Part shown: positions 1 through 10,694 of the stretch, piece by piece
How positions within the stretch are numbered: the stretch's first letter is position 1
Layout: each line of letters begins with the position of its first letter
Origin: Byssochlamys sp. IMV 00236
Taxonomy: Eukaryota; Ascomycota; Eurotiomycetes; Eurotiales; Thermoascaceae
Direction of reading: 5' to 3'
Assembly: GCA_001931875.2 (NCBI GenBank)
Contig: MSJH02000048.1
Location: 1-34,169 of the forward strand
DNA length: 34,169 nucleotides
Notes under the pieces: generated by a model
Database searches by the model: none
The model's input: the letters and a program-made list of their open reading frames with translations, nothing else
What the model was told of the DNA's origin: nothing
Program-made: the position numbers and the translations under genes

Positions 1-646
1 AATATTACGAAAATATTCTTGGCGACGACGAATTTACATTTCATGCAACATGAATTTTGTTCTCACCATAGGTGTATTTATTTTCGATCACAGGCGAATT
101 TACTTTCGATCACAGGCGAATTTACTTTCCGGAAAGAGTGTATATCTTTCAATTTCGAACAAATTTCATAGTTATCCATGTCGCATTTTTTAAAGGCTTG
201 CTTTGTACTCAAATAGGGGGGGGGGCGCAAATACGCGGTCAGCTAGGGACCTTTGAAGTAAAAGGTTTATCATTCGTTGCAAAAAGGTCTTCTAAATTCT
301 TGATTGTTGAATTCAACTTTACCTTTGTAAAAGTCAAATAAGTCGATGACAAGCAAAGTAGATTCTCTATGAAGCAGAGTATTATTAAATTAGATGTTGT
401 CAGCATGATTTAATGTGGTCAATGTGATCATTTATCAATGTTATACTAGTAGCTACTATTGTTATTAAAGTCATTCTTATCAGATGTACTGAGAACACGT
501 CATTCATTTTCTAAAAATTTGGTTTTTTAAATGCAAACCACTGCACATGAGTATCAATACCCATTTAGGAAGATGTGTAAGCAAACTACATAAATACATG
601 ACGTGTTTTATTTATTATATGATTATGCTTATTATTATTACTCTTG
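1..646. other. Intergenic, no supported gene
   Basis: This stretch lies downstream of the minus-strand glutamine-rich gene. It holds a 22-bp tandem duplication (82-125) and a run of ten G (216-225). A plus-strand reading frame of 89 codons (72-341) runs through both of these features. It has no recognisable motif and I do not consider it a gene. The AT-rich 360-646 part probably contains the 3' UTR of the neighbouring gene. Confidence 0.6.
82..125. repeat. 22-bp direct tandem repeat, two copies
   Basis: Two exact head-to-tail copies of a 22-bp unit occupy 82-103 and 104-125, and the following bases continue as a partial third copy (TTT). A related sequence with GAATTTAC lies at about 30-37, so the unit may be part of a larger decayed array that begins outside the window. 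Confidence 0.85.
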
Positions 647-2542
647 TTATCTTGGTGTGGTATGAAATGAATGAGAATGAGACATTCTAGCTGTAGTACT
701 TGTGGATTTAGAAGGTTGCATCATCATTGGCTGGTTATAGTACATGACAGGATACATTGACATGTATTGCTGTTGTTGCATTAGTTTCAATTGTTGTTCT
801 CGTTGGTAAGCTTGCATACGGTCCCATTCATGCTGTAACTGTTGTTGATGCTGCATCATCTGCTGTGTCTTTCTACGATGAATAAGTTCAGGCTCACTCT
901 TCATATGTCTAATGGGTTGTTGTGGAAGATGGCCTTGTTGTTGGTATAATTGTTGAGGATGATGCTGCATTTGCAGCTGTAATTGTTGTTGTTGTTGTTG
1001 TTGCAGTAATTGCTGCTGTTGGTGATGTGGTAGAGGAGGGGTCAAGGGGTAATCGGAAGAAGAGGAGGGAGTTGAAGCGGAATGATCTTGGGAATTTCTT
1101 CTGCTATGGCTTGATTTTTTCTTGCTCTTCTTCAGATTAGGAGTTGATCGTGATGACCTCATTGTTCGTCTGTGCTCAGTCGAGGGAGTGGTACTCTTGA
1201 CACTTGTAAAAGACTTTTTTCTTTGAATGACCGAGTATGATTCGTCATCTTCACTGATTTCGCCATCTGCTTCGGCACCGTCTCCTTCGTCATGAGTGTC
1301 ATCATCTTCTTGCTGTTTAGGCTCTTCTTCTTTCGCAGCGGATGAGAGAGAAGATTGCGTGGATGCAGCCTGTGTAGCGTATAGGCTCGTGTTACTGTTG
1401 GTAATATTACTGCCATTGTTAAACACATGAGGTGCTTGCTGATATACTTTTGTTTGCGGGTATTCTGACACAGCGGGTTGAGGATGAACTTCGGTAGGTA
1501 ATGGCTGTTGAGGTAGTTGTTGTTGTTGTTGTTGTTGTTGTAATGGTGGTGGTTGTGAAGAGATGGTAGCAGGGAACGAAGGGAAGATGCCACTGTTATT
1601 ATTAGTATCCATCATTAAATTTCCTGGGTGTTGTAATACATAAGGCTGTGGAACCATGTTCATCATCATCATATTTTGCATTTCCTGTTGTCGTTGAAGA
1701 GCGGCCAGTTTGACTTGATTTCGATGTCTGTCCTTCATTCTTTCAATCATTGCCTCATTTGATTCGACGCGATTGGCGTTTGGGTCAACACGATTAGTCC
1801 AGGAATCGATCTTGCGTTTCAGACGATGATCCTGTGTACGTCGTTCCATGATTGGACGTATGCCTCTCGTTACACGGTCATCCTCATCCTCATCATCGTC
1901 CTTTTTGGACTCTTCTGAATCCGAAATGTCCGAGTCTAAAACCTTCATGGTTGTGACGGGTGGCCTTAGTGTGGGCGTCGAACTGCTAGCGACAGGTGTT
2001 GTGCTCTTATTATTATTACTAATATGACTGGTATTTAAAAGCGAAGAAAACATGGAGGTATCAGGAGATGAAGTGTCATCCAGTGCTGATAGATTTTTTA
2101 AATAGTTACTATAAATACTGTCACCTGTCAATAAGTTGGATTGTTTCTTTTCTGCAGTTTGATTCGTCGGCTTGGGTGTTTCCTTCTTTTTTAAAGGTTC
2201 GTCATGATTCAAGTCTAGTTTTTGAGATAAAGCCAATGCTAAAGAAAAATCATCGAGTAAGCTTTCTTCCTTTTTTGCTGAAATAAGAGAATATTAGATA
2301 ACGACACATGTATTTCCTTGTATTTTTATGTTACCCGTAGGTGAATTGAGTTCAGCCAAGATATCATCAAACAAACTTCCTGAGCCAGCAGTTACGGTTT
2401 GTTGTTCTTGTTCTTGTCGTGGTTTTAATGGTTCATCAAGTGATAAAGTAGGTAAAGAAGGTGGAGCAACAGGAGGGCTCTGCTCTATGATTGATTTCTT
2501 TTTATTCTTTTTATAAAGACTTCCAATCTTTAAAAGTCCCAT
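647..2542 (-). CDS. Glutamine-rich low-complexity protein, unknown function (2 exons)
   Basis: I do not recognise this protein. Exon 1 is 2335-2542 and exon 2 is 647-2277, joined over a 57-bp GT-AG intron (2278-2334) that keeps frame and gives about 612 residues. The ATG at 2542 opens a short basic N-terminus, followed by acidic helical segments with LFDDILAEL and LLDDFSLALAL. An acidic run (KKDDDEDEDD) precedes a charged region containing RRTQDHRLKRKIDSW. The rest alternates polyglutamine tracts (mixed CAA/CAG), methionine runs and a serine/arginine/lysine-rich basic patch that could act as a nuclear signal. Such composition is typical of fungal transcription or RNA-associated regulators, but no domain proves it. 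A TATAAA element on this strand (2586-2591) lies about 45 bp upstream of the start. The chitin synthase gene is transcribed divergently from the same intergenic region. Confidence 0.75.
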
Positions 2543-3044
2543 GTTTAAGTTGAAGAAAGAGAAAAGAAGAAAGAATGAGTGTCTGTTTATAAAAACTATT
2601 CTTTATTGTGTCACCTTAAAAACGTGTTTTCACTTTTTTATTAATTTGAATGAACTCTGCAAATTGTGCGTCCCCTTTTCTATTTAGCCACACCTCCTCC
2701 CCCTTTTCCTTTCATCCATCATCTACCAATAAGGTCACGTGAATTGAAATGAAAGATCCAGGGATATAATGAAGTCTAGCCCTTCTTTAAAGTGTTACAC
2801 TAACAGTAAATGAAGCATTCATAAAAAAGGGTTATTATTAACATTTTTGAAAGTATTCACCCCCTCCTTTCTCCCTTTCTATTAAATTTATTATATTTCT
2901 ACCTCTTTTAACAAAAAGGAAAAGAGGGGTTCGCTGATAGACAAACATTCAACAAATTCCCCTTTCCTTGTGTAAGATTACACAAATACCGGAGTAGAAG
3001 AAGGCATCTCTTCTTTTCTCTTCTTTTTCTCTTTTAACTAAACC
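2543..3044. promoter_or_regulatory. Bidirectional promoter region with CCAAT and CACGTG
   Basis: This 502-bp region separates the starts of two divergent genes. It carries a CCAAT box (2726-2730) followed five bases later by the palindromic E-box CACGTG (2736-2741), and a TATAAA on the minus strand at 2586-2591. A long pyrimidine-rich stretch (about 3000-3035, mostly CT on the plus strand) sits just before the chitin synthase ATG, as is common at fungal transcription starts. The assignment as promoter rests on position and motifs only. Confidence 0.55.
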
Positions 3045-6000
3045 ATGAAAAAGCAGGTTCTATGGGACCTTTGCGCTTCTGATGCCTCTCTTGTAAAAAC
3101 ACTCAAAGACAACTATGAGGCAAACCAGCTTTATACTCGTATAAGCGACAACATCTTGGTCTCATTAGCTCATTCTACTCCATTTGACCTGACAGCATCT
3201 CTAAACTATGCCACAGAATACAAGGATACGACTGGATCAATTAGTCCACTTGCGCCTCATTTATTTCAACTCATAAACCAAGTCTATCTTCATATGAGAA
3301 GAACTGGCATCAATCAGTCGATTCTATTGCAGTAAGCATTGATCCTCCTTTTTTATGCTCACACAGGGTACTTATTTTTTATCTTTGCTATAGTAACAAA
3401 TACCAAAGCAAAGACACATCCCAGTCTATCCTTTCACATCTCGTGACTCTCAGTACTCATAAAAAGGAAACAAAGCTGCAAACTCAGATCTTACAGATCA
3501 ACACCATCTTGGACGCCTTTGCAGATTCATGCGGGAAATACATAGAGATCCAGTATAACGAACGCGGCAGGATGATCGGATCGAAATTATTGACCTTTTT
3601 ATTTGATAAACGACGAGTCATCAGCCGACACAATTACCCGGTATTCTATCATCTATTGTTCGGCGCATCTCCAGAGGAGCGATCCCTTTTTTCATTACCC
3701 GCCACCTTTGAATCCCGATATGTTCGATCAGATCAGCCATACGAAGATCAAGAGCAGTACGAATGTCTGAAGGCAGCGATGAGAATATTAGGTTTAAGCA
3801 CAAAAAAGACGTCAAGGATAATGTATCTACTTGCTACTTTACTTCATTTGGGCCAATTGGAATTTGCTATAGGCGAGGAGGAAGGAGCTTATGTGAAGAA
3901 CGTACAGGAGCTCGAATGGGTTGCGGATGCTCTCGGTGTAGATGCTCGTGCACTTGAATTTTCATTGACTTACAAGACACAGATGATCAAAAAGGATGTC
4001 ACTACGCTTATTCTTGATCCCAAGCAGGCCTCCGTGCAACGCGATGAACTCGTCTCGACACTTTACTCTCTTCTCTTCAATTGGCTGGTAGAGTACATCA
4101 ACACTAAAGTATGCAGTAACGATGACCTGAATCTTATCGGTATTCTCGATCTGCCCTCTCATTCATCCCTCGGCAACTTTCAAGCCTTGTGCATAAATTA
4201 CGCCAACGAACGTTTGCATGACTATATCTACCAATACCTTTTTGAAACAAGCGTGCAAGAGCACAAGAATGACGGGCTAGACTGCGATTTTGTGCATACC
4301 CCTGCGTCCGATTGTCCAGAATTTTTGAACAATATGATTGATACCATCAGCAGTTATTCCAAGAAGAGCGATTATACAGATGATAAACAAGGCAGAGCCT
4401 TGGTAGATGCCGTTTCTAATAACAACAACAATAATTGCTTTTCAGTTGAAAAATCAGAAACAGGAGCTCCTCTCTTTGCAATCCAGCATTTTACGGGACA
4501 GACATTGTATACGCCACGATTTATTGAAGCCAACAGAGACACGATCGACCCAGACTTTGTATCTTTGTTTGCAGGTAATAATGCGGACTTGCCTGCTTCG
4601 ATCAACTCGTTTGTTGCCGGTCTTTTTGAACAAGTAGTGACCGAGCATCATCCCAAACAGCAAGGTGCTATCGTCAGCGCACAATCTGGGCTTGGCCGTT
4701 CGCCATCCACAAAACGATCCAAATCAGCAGAGAACGAAAAGTCGCGATCTAAACCAAAGACATCCCTTGTCCTCAAACAGCTCAAGTCCTTGCTGGGCGA
4801 TATCTTTTCAGCTCTAGACGAAACCATTCCTTGGTTTGTTTTTGTCATTCAACCTACATCTAGCTCCATTCATTTTGATTCGTCATTTGTTCAAGATCAA
4901 ACAGACTCACTTGGTCTTACGTCTATTACTGAACGATACAAGGCAGTAAAGAGCCTACTGAATACCTATACATACCAAGACTTTTGCGAACGCTATGCAC
5001 GGGTGCTGAGCGGATTGAACATAGAGCATGATAGAGAACTGAGTTCGAGATGTCAAGCCACATGCGACTTACTAAACTGGTTGCCTCATGAAGACTATAG
5101 GATGGGACAGACAAAGGTATGATTTCTGATAAATCAAGCACCCTCTCTTTTTTCTTGAATTAATCATCATTTCAGATATTTATGAATGATAAAGTATGGA
5201 AACAGCTGGAGGATATGCTGCGGTCTGCGGAAAAGGAAGAACAGAGAAAACAGAAAGAGCACCAAAACGTGCAACCAGTACGAGACATTGGTGACGAATT
5301 TTCAGTAGCCCCAACTAATTCCACCGTAGGCTCTAATGTCGACCTTATTAGTAACAACAAAAAGCAGACAAAAATAGCTGCTGCTGCTGCATCAGCAGCA
5401 GGTCTACCTCTCCCTTCCCTTCGTCACAGCGGCTATTACTCAGAAGCTTCCCTTGCCTCAGCAGATCAACAATACAACTATGAAACCGATACAGTCTCTG
5501 AGGCTTTTGGAGCGTCATATATGGAACTCAAGAATATACCACAGCAACAAACACTGCCAATAGAAGACGAAGAAAAACATGAAATGTCAGGCGTCCGAAA
5601 ACGCTGGCTCTTTTTTGTCTGGTGCATGACCTGGTGGATTCCATCTCCCTTTTTGACCTGGTGCGGCGGGATGAAGCGTAAGGACATCCAAATTGCCTGG
5701 CGAGAAAAAGTCACTCTGTGCACGATCATCCTTTGCTTATCCGGTTTTATCATTTGGTTTCTCGTCTTTTTCGGTAAACTGATCTGTCCTCATCAAAATG
5801 TCTTTTCGCAATCCGAGCTGCAAGCACATACGTCTCCTGGAAATGCATATATTGCTATTCGTGGTGAAGTCTTTGATCTGACCAAATTTGCGCCCCATCA
5901 TTGGGCAAATCAGGTCATCTCAACCTCTGCCATTATGGCTTATGCTGGTAAGGACGCAAGTGATCTTTTCCCTGTGCAAGTCTCTGCTCTCTGTCAAGGC

Positions 6001-8316
6001 GTGAATGGCTCTGTCTCCGAATACGTGTCCCTGGATTATCACTTTAATCTTACCGACACAAACTCCAAGTACCATGATTTCCGTGCATGGACAGACGATT
6101 ATCGACCCGATTGGTACTTTGAACAAATGATGTACTTTCGCAAAAATTACAAACTCGGCAGCATGGGATACAGTTCTGCCGAAGTCTACAAACAAGCTAC
6201 CATGCCGGCTGATATCAGTGGGACGAAAACCCTTAGGACATGGGCCATTTTAAACGGCAGTATCTATGACTTGACCTATTACGTAGCAGGCGGTCGACGT
6301 GTACAGTTTCCAGAAAATGTAGGCAACAGAAGCGCAGACGGGATCGAAGTGGATTACATGTCGGACGTGGTTGTCAATCTGTTTCGTCAAAAGTCAGGAC
6401 AAGATATCTCTCAGCTTTGGGCAGCCCTGCCTCTAGATCCAGAAGTACGTTATCGTCAAGAGGTGTGCTTGAGAAACTTGTTTTATGTTGGCGCAGTCGA
6501 CGAACGAAATTCAGCTCGATGTATCTTTGCGGAATACCTCCTTTTGATTGTCACAATTTTCCTTTGTTTGGTCATCGTCTTCAAGTTCTTAGCTGCCCTC
6601 CAGTTTGGTACAACACGAGAGCCTGAGGTGCACGACAAATTTGTGATATGTCAAGTACCTTGTTATACCGAAGGAGAGGACGAACTTCGGAAAACGATTG
6701 ATTCGATTGCTGCGTTACAATACGACGATAAGAGAAAGCTCTTGTTTATCATTTGTGATGGTATGATTGTAGGTGGCGGTAACGACAAGCCCACGCCGCG
6801 TATCGTATTGGATATCTTGGGAGTTGATCCATCTGTAGACCCTGAACCTTTATCGTTTCTCTCTGTGGGGGAAGGACAAAAGCAGCACAATATGGGTAAA
6901 GTCTATTCTGGACTATATGAATCTTCGGGACATGTCGTGCCTTATATCGTTGTGTCCAAGGTGGGCAAGCCTAGTGAACGACAGAAACCGGGTAACCGTG
7001 GTAAACGAGACTCACAGTTGGTTCTGATGAGATTTTTGAACAAGGTGCATTTTAATGCGCCCATGACCCCTATGGAACTTGAGATATATCATCAGATCAA
7101 GAATGTGATTGGTGTCAATCCTAGCTTTTATGAGTTTGTGCTTATGGTAGATGCCGATACTGAAGTGATGCCAGACGGACTCAACCGTCTTGTCTCTGCC
7201 TTTGTTCATGATGCCAAGGTCATTGGTCTGTGTGGTGAAACGAAGCTGTCAAACGAAAAGGATACCTGGGTGACGATGATCCAAGTCTATGAATACTTTA
7301 TTTCGCATTATATGATCAAGGCATTTGAATCGCTCTTTGGATCCGTGACCTGTTTACCGGGTTGCTTTTGTATGTACCGTATTCGCTCGCCTACCAAAAA
7401 TCAGCCATTGCTAGCGTCCAATCAAGTAATTGAAGATTATCAAATCAACCGAGTAGACACCCTTCACAAGAAGAACTTGTTACATCTTGGTGAAGATCGT
7501 TATTTGACAACGTTGATCTTGAAGCATTTCCCCAGCTATAAAACCAAATTTGTTGCTGATGCCAAATGTGCTACCAATGCGCCTGACCAATGGAGTGTCT
7601 TGCTCTCTCAGCGTCGTCGTTGGATCAACTCGACGATTCATAACCTTGGCGAGCTTGTCTTCTTGCCTCAGCTTTGTGGATTTTGCTGCTTTTCAATGCG
7701 ATTTGTTGTCATGCTGGATTTGGTCAGTACCTTGGTTCAACCTGCCATTGTCGGCTACCTTGCCTATCTTATCTACACGTTAGCTACCTCAACAAGCAAC
7801 ATACCTCTCATGTCCATCATTACCATCGCTGGTGTTTACGGTCTTCAAGCGATCATTTTTATACTTCACAGAAAGTGGGAGCATATCGCCTGGATGATTG
7901 TCTCAATTTTTGCCATACCCGTCTTTTCGTTCTATATACCCATCTACTCATATTGGCATTTTGACGATTTCTCATGGGGAAACACACGTGTGGTACTTGG
8001 AGAGAAAGGTAAAAAGGTGATTGTTGGTGCAGACGAAGGTCATTTTGATCCCAATTCGATTCCAACAATGACATGGGACAAGTACGAAGAAGGGCTCTAT
8101 TATGATCCTGCAATAGAGGTTATGTCTGTCGGATCTGGTAGTCAATATACCCGTAGTTCAAGTAATACCCGACCGTCAAGATACACTAATCAGCACTCAA
8201 GTAGTCAGCTGTTTAAATCATCACCGTCGTTTGTTTTAAATAATCAGCATAATCCTCATCATTCTCTAGCAAGTGGCATGACATACCCTTTATCACCATT
8301 ACAAAGATACGAATAA
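3045..8316 (+). CDS. Chitin synthase with degenerate myosin motor-like domain (class V/VII type, 3 exons)
   Basis: The enzyme polymerises UDP-GlcNAc into chitin at the plasma membrane. Exons are 3045-3331, 3394-5116 and 5176-8316, with introns of 62 and 59 bp, giving 1716 residues. Residues 1-670 resemble a myosin head (RRTGINQSI, CGKYIEI, INYANERLHDYIYQYLF, and a converter-like GQTKIF), but P-loop, switch I and switch II are not intact. Two membrane segments lie near 812-875, a cytochrome-b5-like region near 891-960, another membrane segment near 1122, then the catalytic domain with D1329-A-D1331, EDR at 1443 and QRRRW at 1482. Several C-terminal membrane segments and DDFSWGNTR follow. The Ser/Asn-rich tail ends without a visible DEK_C domain. 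The family is certain. The choice between class V and class VII needs a phylogeny. Confidence 0.93.
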
Positions 8317-8537
8317 TAAAGCCCTTACATGTTATATAATGTATTAATCAAATTCCGTGTATTTCATTCAATATCATGCAGTGAGCTCAGACTGGGATCA
8401 ACTCTTTATTTCAATCTCAGACAGGAACAAAAAGCAGTAAATGCAGTCAACATGGTGGCTTATAAGCCTCATAGTCTAATGTTTCTCATTTTCTTAAATT
8501 GTCTCCACCCCTGCTTTGAGGTTATCAGCAAAGGAAT

Positions 8538-9535
8538 ATGGCTTCTCGCTCATTATATAAAGCAATTGCTTCCTCTAGCAGAAGCTTTGCACCACGCCAA
8601 AGTAAAATAACCAGACGATAACCATGTTAACTATTTGCTCACTCTTCTTTCATTTGTAGGCTTTTTAAGACATTTTTCAGCTGTCAAAGTCAATCAACAA
8701 TCGATACCTCCTGTTTCAACCGATGAACAAGTTACACCTGAGTCACTCGGTACTTATACAGCCTCCATTTTATAATGCGTTATTAACTTGATTGCTAGTT
8801 CCTCCTCCATCAACACCTGTCAAAAAATCGCTTCGACGAGCTGTAGCAGAAGCAGTTGAACCTGTGACACCTTACAACTTGACGATCTCCAGACTGATGG
8901 CTGCCGGCCTTCACCTTGGTCATTCTACCAGTCTTTGGGAACCAGCAACACTTCCCTTCATCTTTGGTACTCGTGAGGGAATCAGTATTATCAACTTGGA
9001 ACATACAATTGTTCACTTGAGAAGAGCCTGCAATGTCGCTAGAGAAGTGTCACTGCGTGGAGGTTCCATTCTGTTTATTGGCACTCGTCCTGGATTCCAA
9101 GAGTTGACGATTGAAGCTGCTCGTCGATGTGATGGCTATCATGTATCTTCAAAATGGATTCCTGGTGCATTGACCAACAGACACCAGGTCTTGGGTCGTC
9201 ACGCACCACCTGATCCAGAAGATCCAGGTCGTCCACCCAAGACATACAAGCCTGATTTGATTGTTTTGTTGAACCCACTTGAACATAAAATTGCTATTGC
9301 TGAAGCACAACTCAATAATATTCCAGTGATTGCGATTACGGATACAGATTATGATCCTCGTCAAGTGACTTATCCCATTCCAGCCAACGATGATTCGATC
9401 CGAGGTGTAGAGTTAATCGCAAAGGTTATTTCAACTGCAGCCAAAGAGGGATTAGTTAAAAGAAAGCAACTGCTTGATCAAAAAGATAAAGAAGAAAAGA
9501 TTATTAGAAGACAACACTCCAACTATAAAGCCTAA
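8538..9535 (+). CDS. MRP4: Mitochondrial small-subunit ribosomal protein uS2m (3 exons)
   Basis: This is the mitochondrial member of the uS2 (bacterial RpsB) family, a component of the mitoribosome small subunit. Exons are 8538-8601, 8660-8749 and 8799-9535, joined over introns of 58 and 49 bp in frame to give 296 residues. Exon 1 encodes a classical presequence, rich in Ser, Arg and Ala without acids (MASRSLYKAIASSSRSF), which supports this start. The body shows uS2 signatures: AAGLHLGHST, INLEHTIVHLRRA, ILFIGTRPGFQ, and PDLIVLLNP followed by IPVIAITDTD. The second donor is GTACTT, weaker than its neighbours. The gene begins only 221 bp after the chitin synthase stop, so that gap must hold both the upstream 3' UTR and this promoter. 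An AATAAA follows the stop near 9583. Confidence 0.92.
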
Positions 9536-9662
9536 TTTCACTTCATTCCCCTTCCTTTCTCTCTCTCTTTTTTTCTTTTGTATAAAATAAACTATGTGTA
9601 TTTGGTTAAATGAATGCATGTTAAAAAAATGTTACACTTGAGAATCATTCAGCCACATACAT

Positions 9663-9686
9663 TTTATTATTATTATTATTATTATA
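9663..9686. repeat. (TTA)n microsatellite
   Basis: About eight trinucleotide units lie in the short space between the convergent uS2m and unknown minus-strand genes. Confidence 0.85.
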
Positions 9687-10236
9687 AGCAGAAACAACAG
9701 TATTTCTTTATAAATGAGAATGATCTCATACGAAGAGAAGGTCGATTTAGTAAAGAAACGCGATGAAAAAGGTTTGATTTGGATGCTTGTTGCAATATAT
9801 GAGATGCTGCCCAATGATTCTCACAGAGATCGAGAGGGATACTGAAATAAGCCTTACAAGCCTGTTCGAATATTTGTATTGTTTCTTGGTTTATATTTGG
9901 GTATTTTTGATAATGTTCTTGAGCCAACCATTTGATGCCATCTTTAAACCAGCGGATATCCTCTTCTTTTGTTATACGACAGTGCTGCTTTAATAAAATG
10001 GATTCAATGACTGTTTGTGTTATCGGAACATGACACGTCCTTGATCCTATCACACATCTTGGTCGTTTGATAAAACCATCGTTTGTATATTCTATTGAGC
10101 ATAAATTATCTAGCGTTTGCTTATATTTAGTATAAATCTTTGGCTTTTGATCTCTGATGTCTTTTTCATCATAATCAACCAAGCAATCTTCATCAAATTC
10201 TTCTTGGGCAGGTTTACGTTTATATAAAAAGTTCAT
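9682..10236 (-). CDS. Hypothetical protein, 184 residues
   Basis: I do not recognise this protein. It is a single open frame from ATG (10236) to the stop at 9682 with no intron signals needed. The N-terminus is charged (KRKPAQEEFDEDCLVDYDEKD) and is followed by a region with scattered cysteines (CSIEY, RPRCVIGSRTCHV) and a helical C-terminal half (IRWFKDGIKWLAQEHY, TIQIFEQACKAYF). No signal peptide or membrane segment is visible. The gene is convergent with uS2m, with only about 146 bp between the stop codons, and divergent from FAB1. The amino-acid composition and lack of low complexity support a real, probably lineage-restricted gene. Confidence 0.6.
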   Translation of the reverse strand: MNFLYKRKPAQEEFDEDCLVDYDEKDIRDQKPKIYTKYKQTLDNLCSIEYTNDGFIKRPRCVIGSRTCHVPITQTVIESILLKQHCRITKEEDIRWFKDGIKWLAQEHYQKYPNINQETIQIFEQACKAYFSIPLDLCENHWAASHILQQASKSNLFHRVSLLNRPSLRMRSFSFIKKYCCFCL

Positions 10237-10694
10237 TTTGAATGAAAAGAGAGAAAAAAAAAAGAAACCAAGCCCTTTGCTCCCTATTTATGTTGTTCTA
10301 AAACAAAGCCCCCCCTAAACTTTGGATATGGACTTCATTTATGCACTGTACTTAAATTCTAGATGATTTCCCTTTTTTGAATGTTTATATTCTTTATGAT
10401 AAATAATGAATCTTTGTTAATCAGTTGACTGTTTATCAGATTAATAAGTCTTAGCCAGAAACATAACTTGTTCTTTATACTCATCTTTAGTCTAGGATTC
10501 ATTGTTATTTTATATACTCTTATTGACATCATCATCACATCGACAATCACCTCTTCTTCTCTCCCTTTTGTAAATTGTAAATCCGATGATTGTCATTCCC
10601 CAAATAGAAACACAATAAATTCATCCCTGCCTTTTCTTTCCATCTCTCTATTTCTCTTTTATATATATATATATATACAAAGACATGTTATTAA
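10237..10694. promoter_or_regulatory. Divergent promoter region with (TA)n tract
   Basis: This 458-bp stretch separates the starts of the unknown minus-strand gene and FAB1. It is AT-rich, has pyrimidine-rich runs (about 10540-10660) and ends with a (TA)n repeat at about 10661-10677, only 18 bp before the FAB1 ATG. No gene is seen in it. No specific factor site stands out. Confidence 0.45.

Noticed and set aside
72..341. 89-codon plus-strand ORF at the window start
   Set aside because: It crosses the tandem repeat and the G10 run, has no motif, and its N-terminal residues simply encode the duplication.
922..1140. Plus-strand ORF rich in Val/Ala
   Set aside because: It is the antisense of the polyglutamine tracts of the minus-strand gene.
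8329..8610. 93-codon ORF before uS2m
   Set aside because: It overlaps in another frame the uS2m exon 1 that encodes a good mitochondrial presequence, and it has no motif of its own.
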